Below are positions 46,501 to 56,710 of a stretch of 64,000 nt of DNA, one piece after another (the stretch's first letter is position 1; each line of letters starts with the position of its first letter). The DNA is taken from contig CM069870.1 in the NCBI GenBank assembly GCA_036172665.1, positions 66,278,212-66,342,211 on the forward strand, read 5' to 3'. The notes below the pieces were generated by a model, which made no database searches, was not told the origin of the DNA, and was given only the letters and a program-made list of their open reading frames with translations. Origin of the DNA: Prosopocoilus inquinatus (taxonomy: Eukaryota; Arthropoda; Insecta; Coleoptera; Lucanidae). The position numbers and the translations under genes were made by a program.

Positions 46501-46523
46501 TCTGTTCCTTTACAGGAAAATGA
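43440..46523 (+). CDS. pol: Pol: reverse transcriptase, RNase H, integrase
   Basis: 1,027 codons starting at TTG, so an upstream-translated polyprotein is expected. RT: SPWSSPIWIVPKK (about 113-125), WRIVVDYRKVN, LDLASGFHQI, MPFGLKNAPATFQ, catalytic YMDD (236-239), LGHVV. RNase H: TTDASNVAIGAVLSQ (about 380), EKELLSI, TDHKPLQWL. Then an Asn/Asp-rich acidic linker (about 535-565). Integrase: HHCC zinc finger (about 693-735), catalytic D about 763, D about 819 (LDNGPEF), and E 36 residues later (PVERLH), i.e. D-x35-E. It ends at TGA overlapping the env ATG. Its frame is +1 relative to the protease frame, and the overlap (43440-43510) contains a run of seven A. Confidence 0.93.
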   Translation: MKIIPYLILKVIVKSLKKGKKTHNSNITDLIRTNHLNPEEKKAILKLCNDYSDIFYDSDNKLTFTNQIKHEIKTNDEIPTYTKSYRYPFVHKNEVQKQISKMLEDGIIRPSQSPWSSPIWIVPKKLDASGKQKWRIVVDYRKVNEKTIDDRYPLPNITDILDKLGKCQYFSTLDLASGFHQIEMHPDSIQKTAFNVENGHYEYVRMPFGLKNAPATFQRVMDNVLKDLQGKICLVYMDDIIIFSTSLQEHINNLKLVFDKLRNAHLKIQLDKSEFLRKEVEFLGHVVTPEGVKPNPRKIKAIQNFPIPKTVKEIKSFLGLVGYYRRFIKNFAKLTKPFTKCLKKGEKIIHDKDFLDAFQLCKDILINEPILQYPDFSRTFNLTTDASNVAIGAVLSQGSIGSDLPIAYASRTLNPAECNYSTIEKELLSIIWATKYFRPYLFGRKFKIITDHKPLQWLFSLKDPNSRLVRWRLKLEEFDYEVIYKKGKNNTNADALSRIEINALENESMLVNLDDMDKEINDYLSNVSEAPLQNLNEYIDDIESFLNNNNGNNENENNDNDDEDDNTIHTAIEDPVFNIPIIEKSLNCFSNQIVLSASPHNIQKYIQITKPFENKTRINASLPLSTIDEDLVQFIKEYLKPKKTYCIFVKNPEILTTLCNIVQHTFKNNSFKLIRTNSFVKDLITLDEQELQLKYHHETKTCHRGINETETALRKKFYWPNITNDVTKYINNCEICLQSKYERHPNKIQLKLTPSSSRPFEHIHIDVFQIEKQLFLTVIDTFSRYAQAYELPGHFSTSILDALLKYISHHGIPSKITLDNGPEFNNSVIKDFAKLHNIEIHFTTPRNSNSNSPVERLHSTLIDILRCLRLKNKKDKISSLMLHAIVGYNNSIHSVTKLTPFEIIHGHINTNDPMSISEEQILNQYITNHRNNTRLLYEKVKENNKNYKEQIINKRNQNLIEPPDYPENETVLVENPKKDRNKIEPRFNKKIIQENLNEKVKLNSGVVHKKIIETNKETKTVCSFTGK
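46505..46519 (+). promoter_or_regulatory. Candidate splice acceptor for env mRNA
   Basis: GTTCCTTTACAG|GAAAATG places a polypyrimidine-AG acceptor directly before the env start codon. Errantiviruses make Env from a spliced subgenomic RNA. Confidence 0.55.
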
Positions 46524-48217
46524 GAAGAATGATGGTCAGAACTCTAACACTGATCCTGATTCCGGGAACCATAGTAATGAGTAATGAAATACAAACTATA
46601 TCCTTAGACGATAACCCAGGAATTCTACCTTTTAAATTAAATTCAGCTCATTTAATTACTAGCTCTCATATATTTCTTTATAATGTAAATTTAAATGTAA
46701 TTATGAATCAAACACGAAGTATAATTTCTAACTACAATAAGCTAAAATCACAAAGAGTCTTCTTCCATAAAAACTTAAATAATATTGGTGAACACATTGA
46801 TAATCAATTAAAAACTCTAGAAAAAAAAATCCAAAATTTATTTCTTTTAAATAATAGAAATAAAAGAGGTTTAATAAATTTCATAGGTTCCATAAATAAG
46901 CAATTATGGGGTAATTTAGATGCTTATGATGGTGATCAAATTTTTGATACACTAAATGCTTTGCAAAATAATCAAAACAATATTTTAAAAGGTTTAAATG
47001 GACAATTTTCAATAGCACACGATTTAATCAATAATTATAATAAAACTATAACTTTATTAAGCAATAATCAAAATAACATTTCCTTATTTGTAAATAATTT
47101 ACAAAAACAACTTAACAGCACATCACAAGAAATCAATAATTTTATTGAGAGTTTTAGTGTATTGGATCAAGTACAGATCAGTATAGAATTGGTAAATGAC
47201 TTCATAAATAATTTAGAAAATGCCATAACTTTCTCTAAATTAGGGTTAGTACATCATAATTTGATTACAGTCAAAGATATTAAGAAAATGTTAAATGCGT
47301 TAAAACAATTTCATTCATCAAATGAAATACTTCAAATTAAATTAGAAAATTATTATTCAGTTATTAACACTAGGAGTCATATACAAAATAATCAAGTAAT
47401 CTTTGCAATTGAATTTCCCATCCTATTGCCAAAGTCCTTTGATCTATATCACTTGTATCCTGTACCTACAATGAAGAATCTTACCATTATTCCTGTGAAA
47501 CCTTACCTGACGCTTGGAAAAACCTTCTACCAATATGAAGATGAACCTTGTCAATTAGCAGGAGAAGAATATTTGTGCATCATGAAGCCAACTAATCAAC
47601 CCAAGGACGAGTGTGTTATTCCTATCATGCGAAATCAAAAACCTAAGTGTAAATTTGTGAAAACAGAAATTATTGACTATTTTATCGAAAGACTAGAAAA
47701 TAACAACATTCTAATAAATTCCGAAAAAGAAATTAACTTAAAACAAGTTTGTAAAGCGGAACTTTCTTATAAGTCAGTTAGAGGTATACAGCTTATTAAA
47801 ATACCTGATGACTGTATCATCTCTATAAATGATGTAAAATTCGGAGTGTTAAAAAGTGTCACAAATGGACAACCGTTAATACTACCTAAGATAAAATCCA
47901 AAATTTCTAAACTAAATGTGTCTGAAAATACTTTAAGGTTACAACATGTCCAATTAGACGAAGTACACAAATTAAGAAAACACTTCGATGGTTTAGAAGA
48001 AATAAAATGGAATGAATCAAGACATCAATCAGCCCATTGGACTACATGGATGATATTCTTAATCATCATGATCCTGATCATTCTATACAGTACAAAGAAG
48101 ATCATCAACTACCGAAGTCAAAGAAGAAAACCTGAAAACATCAAAATGAAGGAAGTAAAACCAGAATCATTACTCTTTCGGAATGATTCTTCCTCTAGGG
48201 ATGGAGGAGTTATATAA
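46520..48217 (+). CDS. env: Env: baculovirus-F-like membrane fusion glycoprotein
   Basis: 565 aa. Hydrophobic signal peptide (residues about 6-21). Furin-type site RNKR at 113-116, followed by GLINFIGSI as fusion-peptide region, then a Gln/Asn-rich coiled-coil-like stretch. A Cys-containing ectodomain with several N-x-S/T sites follows, then a transmembrane segment at about 507-524 (WTTWMIFLIIMILIILY) and a short basic tail. This layout matches the errantivirus Env / baculovirus F protein family, which mediates membrane fusion. The ATG overlaps the pol stop. A splice acceptor lies five bases upstream. The stop codon is 10 bases inside the 3' LTR. No interruption in the frame. Confidence 0.9.
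   Translation: MRRMMVRTLTLILIPGTIVMSNEIQTISLDDNPGILPFKLNSAHLITSSHIFLYNVNLNVIMNQTRSIISNYNKLKSQRVFFHKNLNNIGEHIDNQLKTLEKKIQNLFLLNNRNKRGLINFIGSINKQLWGNLDAYDGDQIFDTLNALQNNQNNILKGLNGQFSIAHDLINNYNKTITLLSNNQNNISLFVNNLQKQLNSTSQEINNFIESFSVLDQVQISIELVNDFINNLENAITFSKLGLVHHNLITVKDIKKMLNALKQFHSSNEILQIKLENYYSVINTRSHIQNNQVIFAIEFPILLPKSFDLYHLYPVPTMKNLTIIPVKPYLTLGKTFYQYEDEPCQLAGEEYLCIMKPTNQPKDECVIPIMRNQKPKCKFVKTEIIDYFIERLENNNILINSEKEINLKQVCKAELSYKSVRGIQLIKIPDDCIISINDVKFGVLKSVTNGQPLILPKIKSKISKLNVSENTLRLQHVQLDEVHKLRKHFDGLEEIKWNESRHQSAHWTTWMIFLIIMILIILYSTKKIINYRSQRRKPENIKMKEVKPESLLFRNDSSSRDGGVI
48197..48207 (+). promoter_or_regulatory. Polypurine tract
   Basis: AGGGATGGAGG immediately precedes the 3' LTR, where plus-strand DNA synthesis would be primed. 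It overlaps the last codons of env. Confidence 0.75.
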
Positions 48218-48413
48218 TGGTTAAAATACCTTTTGTACTTTCTAATCACTATGTAATTACTATCATTAAGCTAACATTATAATTAGTATAAATAGGTCAG
48301 AACTAACTATTGTAAGACAAGTTTGACATTAGACTCGTTACTGTGTATGTCACTTCCGTTGTTGTGTCGAAATAAAGTTTTTTATCGCGACTTCAGAAAA
48401 CACAAATTTAATT
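48208..48413 (+). repeat. 3' LTR, 206 bp
   Basis: Identical to the 5' LTR and followed by the CGCA target duplication. Confidence 0.93.
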
Positions 48414-48417
48414 CGCA

Positions 48418-50600
48418 CAGACACGCAGGTATAGAGTTTAATAAACTTTGCCGAGATGATTAAGACCCAAGCAAGCAAGGTTTCGATGGTCCATAAACCG
48501 CCTGATGCGATGCATCAACTAAAATAGGTCATTTTGTTATACAACTCGAGGCATCATCGCCAGTTAATGAACTTTCCTTCTTGCCATCTATCTATAGCCT
48601 TGCCAGCTGAGAAGATTCTATAAATAGCACGAAAATGAAATATTTGGGGGGCCATTTTACTTGTACATTGGCATATTTCTTATCAAGATCGACGAGCAGT
48701 ATTATTTAACAAATCAATCATGCTGCAACGGCTCCGAAAGTGCAAAGTGCAAAATATTGTAGCACTTTATAAATGCACATTTCTCAAGAGGAGTTGTAAA
48801 CTATAAATTGAAAGTCATCTACATGTTTAGTTTCTTACTTTTTTTTACGAAAGTGCAAGTCATCAGTTTTATATAAGTTCTGAAAGAAGCAGTCTTCGTT
48901 AAAATGATTCTGGAATTCTTCAGTATCGTTTGGATTAGATACAAAGTTACCGGCGGGAATTTGAAAACTACAAACAAATACTTGTAAACAGCTAGATATC
49001 CTTAATAATCTCTTAACAAATCGTACTTTTAGAGAAACGACATTTTCGAAACAACTTTTTTTGCCAGCTCTTATTTTTCGAATAACATCTGTTGTATGAG
49101 GACTAGATTTCATGGTCATCAAGAATTTTTTGCCTGAATTTAAGTTTGCTTGTTGTTCTTTTACTGTGTACAAATATTTAAACCTGTAATACATCACCAT
49201 AAATGGTAACGATTAAACTTATATGTTCTTAACACTAAGTTAATAGTTTTCGAGAAAAATGCATTGGAAGATTTTCACCAAACCGTTTGAGAACTGCTGG
49301 CATAGCTAACGACTGGATGGTACGCCGCCTTGCCTGTGTAAATGACGACCCCAATATAAGTCAGTGTTTTACGATGTCGTAAACGAACACCTGTTTGATT
49401 CGTACGAGGCCTATTAATAGATCGTAACAGTTGAAACATTTTAAACGCGCTCACAAAACGTCTGGATTAATTAAAATAAGTGCCACTTCGCTCCAAGTAA
49501 TTACAATTTTAGGTATTTTCAAATTATAAACCGACGATTATAATTACTGCACAAAAAATGCGGATGAGTTAAATAATGACATCACCGTCAATCATTGTTT
49601 TATTTTCGGATATTTTACCCTCACAAGTAATAATAAATTCCTTTTCCTTTCTAATTAAATAAATTAAGATTTCCTTAGTTTAATAAAGAAACTTTAAAAT
49701 AATGTTGTAATTTATCTACTGTTTGTACAGTTTAAAATCGGCCGCATTACGTAATCACACTAGGGAGAATAAAATAGCTGTTAAAACTAATAAGTGCTCA
49801 CTACCAATAGGACTGACATTAAATTTACAATTTCTATTAGTTCAATTATGAAATTCGGCCAAGTAAAGTATTTTTAACGCGCTTGGATTGCAAATTCCAA
49901 AATTTACAAATTGATTAGTATCTTAAAGTATTCTTGCATGCATTCGATAAAGTCGCAGTCTCACATTTCTTTTGATGCTTTTTATTACGGAATTTTTTTT
50001 TTGTTTTTACAACGGCGGCCGCTGTAACGCGTTTAAAGTGGGACAGTATTCCATTAGCTTCTACAGTTACGAAAAATTTGACAAACGAAGATAGATTTTT
50101 GATTCGTAAAAACGCATGTTAAGATCGTAATGGCATTTACGAATAAGGAAAAAAGAGATACGTTACTCTTGTACGGGGAAGTCCGCGGAAACGCACGTAG
50201 GGCCCGGGCATTGTAATAAACGATATCAATGATTTTTATTACAAAACGCTGGAGAATGAGTTTATTAAATGCGGGACTCTTTTTATGATCGGCGCTGTGT
50301 GTGGGCGCACCCACTGACAACAGAGGCAGGCGTCAATGACCTTGCTGAATGTTTCTCTCTCGCACATTTCAGCAGTTTCAAACCAATGGAACCTCCGAAT
50401 TGTTTTGGCTATGATTCGGTAGCCACCCGAAAATACGCGCAGGTAGCATTTCACGTACTTTTACTGAGGTTTTTTTATTTGCACACAGTAAAAGAACACC
50501 CTGTATAATCACATTCTACTTTCAAATATGTTCAAGTAAGATTATTACAGTTTATATTTAGTTTAAGTTTGTAAACTCTCGATATTATCATTTGATAATA
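48418..50600. other. Unassigned sequence with a facing pair of mariner-like ends
   Basis: TGTTCTTTTACTGTGTACAAAT (49154-49175) faces the complement at 50478-50503, which ends CACCCTGTA like other Tc1/mariner-type ends here. They may bound one old 1.35-kb element or be two separate remnants. The 121-aa minus frame at 48835-49200 starts inside the left motif and shows no domain. A CpG-rich patch at 50185-50215 holds no frame. Confidence 0.4.
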
Positions 50601-52140
50601 ATAGGTTGGTTAATGTTGGTGCATCCCCTTTGAAATTACATTATTATTCTTAAAACGCAGATATACTGATTCTATTTAACTATATTTCATTTTTTTGTCT
50701 TTACTTGATTCAATTTGGCTTTATTTTATATTTGTATTTTCTTTAGTGCTCTTAATTCGATTTGACTAACTATTATGGAATAATTACTTTCAACATATCT
50801 TGATCACCAATCGTCTTTTATTTTGCTTTTTTTAATTTTTTCTTTGACTTTATTCATTACTTTAAGTCAGTTTTTAATAATACAGCGTGGAAACTAAGCA
50901 GCGAATAAATACGATATTTTCAAGACGATCAGTTTTTTTTTTTTCAAAAGAGACGTTCGGACCAGTCAATTTCGTCTATTATTTTATTTTTTGCCCTTTC
51001 CAGAAACTATTTTTAATACTACAGGATGTTCGCAAAAAGCTGGATGACTGTTAAATTTATTTTATTTTAATGGTACCCCCCCTCCTCAATTATACAAAAT
51101 TGACGGAAAAGAGCGTTTTTTTTTCAATTAATCGTTTTGAAAATATCGAATTTACCCGCTACTTAGTTTCCATGCTGTATAATTAACTGATTGACCTTTG
51201 TGTTTACTTTTGTTCGATTTAATTTAATTTATTTTTATTTTTTATTTATCAGTTCATCTTTCATTCGACAAGATTTTATTTTTTAATTATCAATAACATT
51301 GATCGTCTTTTGTTTTTACCCCTTTTATTTATTCGATTTCAATTTATTTTACGTTTTAATTAGTCTCTTGGATCGATTGCGAGTTTTATTTTCTCTTTTA
51401 TGCGATTTAATTTTATTTATTGATTATTAATTGATCCTCTTGTTTTTTTTTTCTATTGACTCAATTTGAATTTATTATACTTTATTTTTATATAATTTTT
51501 ATTTTCGTCTGTCATCTTTTGTTTTTTCTTCGCTTGACTTTATTTGATACGATTTTTTATTTTTTAATTATCAATTTATTGACTTTTGTTGTTTTCTTTT
51601 CATTTACTGAATTTATTGATTATTAATTGGTCATCATTTCTTTTTTCTACTACGAATGAATTTGTTATACTTCATTTTTATATAATTTTTATTTTCGTCT
51701 GTCATCAATTGTTTGTTCTTTTGTTTGACTTTACTTGATACTATTTTTTATTTTCTTTTATTTTTCAATTCAACTACTCAATTTAATTTTGTTTCACTTC
51801 ACCGATTTGACTGATTCTTGGTTTTATGCATTTTTATTTTCGTCCTATCTTCACCCATGATCGTCTTTTGTTCTTGTTTTATTAGATTTGACGATATTTT
51901 ATTTTTACATCGATTATCAATTAATCGTCTTTCTTCTTTCTTTTTTTTATATCTTTACTTTGTACATAATTACCTATATATTTCATATTTTTATTTCACA
52001 TATTATAAAAATTGATACATGTCAAATAACAATCACTTGAAATTCTTTTATCTATTATTTTTTTTTTTAATTTATGTATTTAGTATTTTTTGCTGTTTAT
52101 AATGCAAAGAAGACAAACTTTTTCTATCCTTTTTTGTTCT
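50600..52140. repeat. T-rich degenerate array with ATCGTCTTTTGTT motif
   Basis: ATCGTCTTTTGTTTTT-like motifs recur near 51300, 51430, 51515, 51580, 51625, 51695, 51857 and 51918, often after a TTATTGATTATTAATTG-like run. TATAATTTTTATTTTCGTCTG occurs twice (about 51490 and 51690, 200 bp apart). Composition is the reverse complement of the A-rich blocks at 19-24 and 36-38 kb. A CGTGGAAACTAAGCAGCG motif at 50886 faces its near complement (CGCTACTTAGTTTCCATGC) at 51158, so a 290-bp foldback remnant lies within. Confidence 0.6.
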
Positions 52141-52445
52141 ATTGCTAAAACACAATTATCATTTTTGGTCAAGTATGCTATTGAAATTTGACAATTGAAG
52201 TTACACATGACAAACAAGATTTATTTATTTATATCATCCTTGGTTAAAGCTGTCAATTGAGTTGTACTAAATATTTCTTATTACAAAAAAAAGTTCGTTC
52301 ACATAGCAACAAAACAAAAGACAATATGGACAAACTACATACGTATATCAAAGCATTCGTAGGAATTCGTCAAAGAACTCCTGTATTAAACATTTTTTAA
52401 TAACTTTCCAAATAAAAAAGTTGCATTATTCGATACTTTTGTTAC
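52140..52445. other. Unassigned AT-rich sequence
   Basis: Nothing recognised. Confidence 0.4.
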
Positions 52446-52787
52446 ATAATTGAAAATTAATCTCCGCCCACAATAATTTTATATCCGTAGAAACGTATTT
52501 CGGCAGCTAAGCTGCCATCTTCAGTACGCTACCAACTTAGAAAGCACTTAAAAAGATCTAAAAACAACCTAATCATCCTAATAAAATCATTAAAAAACCA
52601 TTTTGATGGTTTTATTAGGATTAGATTTATTATGTTTTTTTAATGATTTTATTAGGATGATTAGGTTGTTTTTAGATCTTTTTAAGTGCTTTTTAAATTG
52701 GTAGCGTACTGAAGATGGCAGCTTAGCTGCCGAAATACGTATCAACGAAAATAAAATTATTGTGGGCGGAGATTAATTTTCAATTAT
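52446..52787. repeat. Near-perfect long inverted repeat, about 155-bp arms
   Basis: The left arm from ATAATTGAAAATTAATCTCC to about 52600 pairs almost base for base with the right arm (about 52634-52787), around a loop of roughly 33 bases. Each arm contains CGTATTTCGGCAGCTAAGCT / AGCTTAGCTGCCGAAATACG and CTGAAGATGGC-type sequence, reminiscent of Penelope-like terminal sequence. A transcript would fold into a very long hairpin. No protein frame. Confidence 0.88.
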
Positions 52788-53420
52788 TTCTTAAACCACA
52801 GTCTCCTTTACTATTTTACTTTTGTTACACCCTGTATATACATAGTTAAAATTCAACATATTGGCTATCACAAAATGAATTCAGAATCAACAGAAATAAA
52901 TTATTTTATGAGAACTATTAAACCATTCATTGCAACAATTGACTAATAAACACATTACATTATATTACAAACCCTAAGAGATTTGCTTAACAGCATATTG
53001 TTGAACGAGTGACGAAAGTGACATTTTTTTGAACAACGAGAGAACAGTTTGGTAATGCTCACGAACTTAAGAAAATGATTTCGGCGAGTTAAACACTATA
53101 GTTTTTCTAGATCCGACTTTCTTACTGTTTCTAGTGGAGTACTAGTAGAGTAGAAGATCTAAATCACTTCCTGAATCAGGAATCCTGATAAAGGTCCGAC
53201 GAATCGCACACACTATTATTTAATAATGACGCGTTTCAGCGACTGCAAGCAACTAGACCGAGTAGGATTTATTTTCATCTCTAGAGAAGAAAGTTAACGT
53301 TATGAGATTTTTCTTTACTAGTTACGGAAATCAAACTTTCGCTGGAAGTTTTTGGTGACAATAAAATGTCTTTTCATAAAGGGTCGTAGAAAAAATAATT
53401 TTCAAATGAAATACCTAAAT
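52788..53420. other. Unassigned AT-rich sequence
   Basis: TTGTTACACCCTGTATATA near 52825 resembles a lone Tc1/mariner-type end. No gene. Confidence 0.4.
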
Positions 53421-54055
53421 CAGCATTTCCCAAACTTTTAGGTTTCGCGACCCCCTTATGAGCTGTGTTATGATTCACGCCCCCCGTAGAATCTTGAGCT
53501 TGAACATGATTGAACGATTTTCAAACGCTTTCATAGTATTCTTTTAAATATTTGAGACTCGTCAGTACATTTCATAACATATTTGTTTTAATGCGTTGAC
53601 ACTTTTGAACTGAACATGGGAATATTTACATTGTAAGTTCGAGGTTAAAAAAATACTTAAGGGAGAAGTACAGTCTCGAGCTTTAAGTTTTGGTCGTCAC
53701 TGTTATTCGAAACGTGTTTTAATTCCAGATATTAGAAATTTTTATTTGTTTTACGACGAAAGTGTCAAAATAAATTAAATATTTAAGAGACTATTACTAA
53801 CATTAAAAAAAGACACAAATTTGGTTAATTTTAATAAAATACAAGTTCGGTGCCAACCTTTGGCAATTAATGAGGGCCAAAATTTATTGATCAAGACTGC
53901 ATGTATATGCAATCTCTTGTAAAAAATAATATGATAAATTAGTTGGAATTTCCGTTTAATTTTTAAAAATTTATTCTGCTGCGCCCCCGTTTGAAGACTT
54001 ACGCGACCCCCCCCCCCTCGCCAGGGGGGCACGCCCCACAGTTTGGGAAACACTG
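53421..54055. mobile_element. hAT-type MITE, 635 bp, ACCTAAAT target duplication
   Basis: Starts CAGCATTTCCCAAACTTTT and ends AGTTTGGGAAACACTG, flanked by perfect 8-bp repeats ACCTAAAT (53413-53420 and 54056-54063). Next to each end is GCGACCCCC-type sequence (a 13-C run near 54007). This CAGnGTTTCCCAAACT terminus is common among animal hAT families. No transposase. The 104-aa minus frame at 53775-54089 is not a gene. Confidence 0.9.
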
Positions 54056-54073
54056 ACCTAAATGCTGTCACTG

Positions 54074-54175
54074 TTAATGACTCTGTCACTAGTTCTAGCG
54101 ATTTTCAACTAGTCAAGAAATTACTAAATTTTCAACGTGTCTGAAAATCGCCAGAACTAGTGACAGAGTCATTAA
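54074..54175. mobile_element. TTAA-ended hairpin element, about 102 bp
   Basis: TTAATGACTCTGTCACTAGT...GATTTTCA faces its complement TGAAAATC...ACTAGTGACAGAGTCATTAA. It begins and ends with TTAA, and its right TTAA is the one used by the neighbouring piggyBac. Confidence 0.75.
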
Positions 54176-56706
54176 CCCTTTCCAGCCCAATGATGCCATA
54201 TGGCGTCGTTGTAGTACCAACGCATGAAATTTACTAACAGAACTCTATATTAAGCACGTGTTCTTAGATTTAGTTCATTTCTTCACAGATGACTTTCATA
54301 CAAAATCGTTGGTCGTTGCAAAATTTCTCATGAAAAGAATATTATATATGTGTGTCAGTTGTGTATTGGCAGTTTTTCTTGTAGTGTAACACCAATTTGT
54401 GAAAAGTTTTATTTATCGAATATTTAATTCACCGTTGAAATTTTTGCATAAAATGTAAGCTAAATGAATAGTTTATCAAAATCTCATAAGAACATATTAG
54501 AATTTTATCTAGTTTGACCGTTACGTTAGGCCAAAATTACATGATTCCGTATGGAGTCAGTGGACATCTAGGAGAAAATTGTATACAATAATAAAATTAT
54601 ATTTTTGAACTTATTTAGATTTCTTATCGGCGCCAAAATTTGTAATTTGAAGCATCTGAATGTAAAATTATTTTTAGATGACCAGAGTAGGCTTGACTGC
54701 AGAAGAGCGATATTTATTGTTACTTCTAGAAGGAGACGTATCTGATTTAGATATTGAAAAATCAGATGACGATGCTGAGGCCGAAAATGAAGAAACACAA
54801 AACTATCAAACAGTTACTACCGTCATACAAAATGCACTGAACTACGAGACAACAAATGGAAAAGAAGACGAATACGACTCTGATGATGAAATACCATTGT
54901 CCGTTCTTTTTGGTGTCCAAACATATCAGTCTAATGACGTTCCTAATTCAAGAAGAAAAAAAGAAACATAATTGGCAACAGAAAGATTGGGATGAAGTAA
55001 CTTCCACTTGTGAAATTATTTTTTCTGACCCACCAGAACCAGAACTAACACCGATGACCTATTTCAAATATATCTTTGATGATGAAATATTAGAGAATAT
55101 TGCACACCAAACAAATTTATACTCGGTAGAAAAGACTGGCACCTCAATCAATACAACATCTAGAGAAATACAACAGTTCATAGGCATGCATATCATGAGC
55201 AGTATTGTAAAAATGCCAAGTTACCGTATGTATTGGGCCAATTGTACTAGGTACTCACCTATTGCTGATATCATGTCTAGGAATAGATTCGATAAACTGA
55301 GGAATTACGTACACCTAAATAACAATTCTAAAATGAAACCCCGTAATCATACCGAATATGACAAATTATTCAAAGTTCGGCCAATAATAGATGCAATACG
55401 ATCAAATTTTGCAACAATTGAAGCAGAAGAACACATGTCAGTCGACGAAATAATTATTCCTTTCAAAGGCAGAAGCAGCTTGAAACAATATGTCAAGAAT
55501 AAACCTCACAAGTGGGGAATAAAACTGTTCGCTCGAGCAGGTAGCAGCGGAATAGTTTACGATTTTGAAATTTACGTAGGCAATGGTACAGTCGCAAATA
55601 CTTCTGCACTTGGGATAAGTGGTGACATTGTCATGAAGTTGGTGGACAATATTCCGAAGTATAATAATTAAAAATTGTATGTATTGCGATAACTGGTTTA
55701 CATCAGTCAACCTCTTCGACAACCTAAGGAATTTAGGCATCCTTGCCACAGGAACTGTCAGAAATAATCGCATACCTGGATGCAGTTTGAAAGCTGATAA
55801 TGTACTAAGACGATCTGGAAGAGGATCTTTCGATTACCGTACAAATCAGGATAATATAATAGCTGTAAAGTGGTGTGACAACAAACCAGTGCATATACTT
55901 TCAACGTACAAAGGAATTCAACCTGTCGAATCTGTAGAACGTTGGAGTGTAGCTGAAAAACGCTACATTCAAGTATCACGACCAAATATAGTGAAAGAGT
56001 ATAACACCTACATGGGTGGTGTGGATCTTCATGACATGCTAGTATCACTGTACAGAATAAATATTGGTGTGAGGAGGTTTTACTTGCGTATTTTCTGGAA
56101 TGTAGTAGATATGTGCGTTGTAAATTCATGGTTATTATATCGAAGGCATATGTGTCAAATGAGAATAAAGTACAAGACATTGGTAGTTTTCCGTTGAGAC
56201 ATAGCACACGGTCTCATGAATGTGGGAAAAACTGAGCCTCGTAAAAGAGGTAGGTCTCTTTTAGATGTAAGCAATGCGCCATCACCCCCAGCAAAAAGAA
56301 GTGTTACAGCAATTCCTGTAGATGATGTACGCTATGACGCTGTAGACCATTGGCCTATACATATCTCGACCAAGCAAAGATGTAGGTTTTGCATTTATGC
56401 ATATTCCCGTATAATGTGTGAAAAATGTAAGATGCCTTTATGTTTAACGAAGGATAAAAACTGTTTTAAGTTATTCCATTGTAAATAAATGTTAATGGTA
56501 AAACAATAAAGTATCCTCTGTCATGTCATGGTAATCCCTAAATTATGCCCACTGACTCCATATGGCGTCAATTCGTTTTAGTAGAATAAGTGTGAATATT
56601 TTGCTATTTTTTTACATAAATGTGTTTACTATTATTGTTATGGATTAAAAAAAATTAAAAAATATATTTTTTTTTTAGTCTGAGTAATAATTCGGTCTGG
56701 AAAGGG
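54176..56706 (+). mobile_element. piggyBac transposon, 2.53 kb, TTAA target
   Basis: TTAA (54172-54175 and 56707-56710) flanks inverted ends CCCTTTCCAGCCC / CCCTTTCCAGACC (complement at right). Subterminal CCATATGGCGTC occurs near both ends (54198 and 56567), and CCACTGACTCCATA occurs as an inverted pair (about 54546-54566 and 56549-56566). The structure is complete, but the transposase frame is broken. Confidence 0.93.
54678..56488 (+). pseudogene. piggyBac transposase, disrupted
   Basis: ATG at 54678. Acidic N-terminal region, then frame change near 54955-54965 at an A-rich run. The DDE core continues to 55671 (SVDEIIIPFKGR and NKPHKWGIKLF around the first catalytic Asp). A second frame change falls near 55665-55680, with YCDNWFTS (second Asp) and MGGVDLHDML (third Asp) after it, and a TGA at 56195-56197. 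The same frame then carries the C-terminal cysteine-rich domain (CRFC...CEKC...CL...C) to 56488. So it has two frameshifts and one stop; all three catalytic Asp motifs remain readable. Such copies can be mobilised only by a transposase from elsewhere. Confidence 0.9.
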
Positions 56707-56710
56707 TTAA

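Larger units (their letters stand above)
40985..48413 (+). mobile_element. Errantivirus-type Ty3/Gypsy LTR retrotransposon, 7,429 bp
   Basis: Complete element: 4-bp target duplication CGCA (40981-40984 and 48414-48417), two identical 206-bp LTRs, tRNA-Ser-type primer site, gag, protease, pol and env frames, and a polypurine tract. LTRs starting AGTTAT and ending AATT, a tRNA-Ser primer and an env gene match the 17.6/297-type branch of insect errantiviruses. Identical LTRs and long open frames mean a very young insertion, possibly still transcribed. One junction (protease to RT) is out of frame, so this copy may or may not be competent. This is a host-integrated element of insects. Confidence 0.95.

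Noticed and set aside
48835..49200. 121-aa minus-strand ORF
   Set aside because: Begins within a mariner-like terminal motif and has no recognisable domain.
51490..51720. Two TTTTCGTCTGTCATC motifs resembling a minus-strand hammerhead core
   Set aside because: The complement reads GATGACAGACGAAA and lacks the CTGATGA block.
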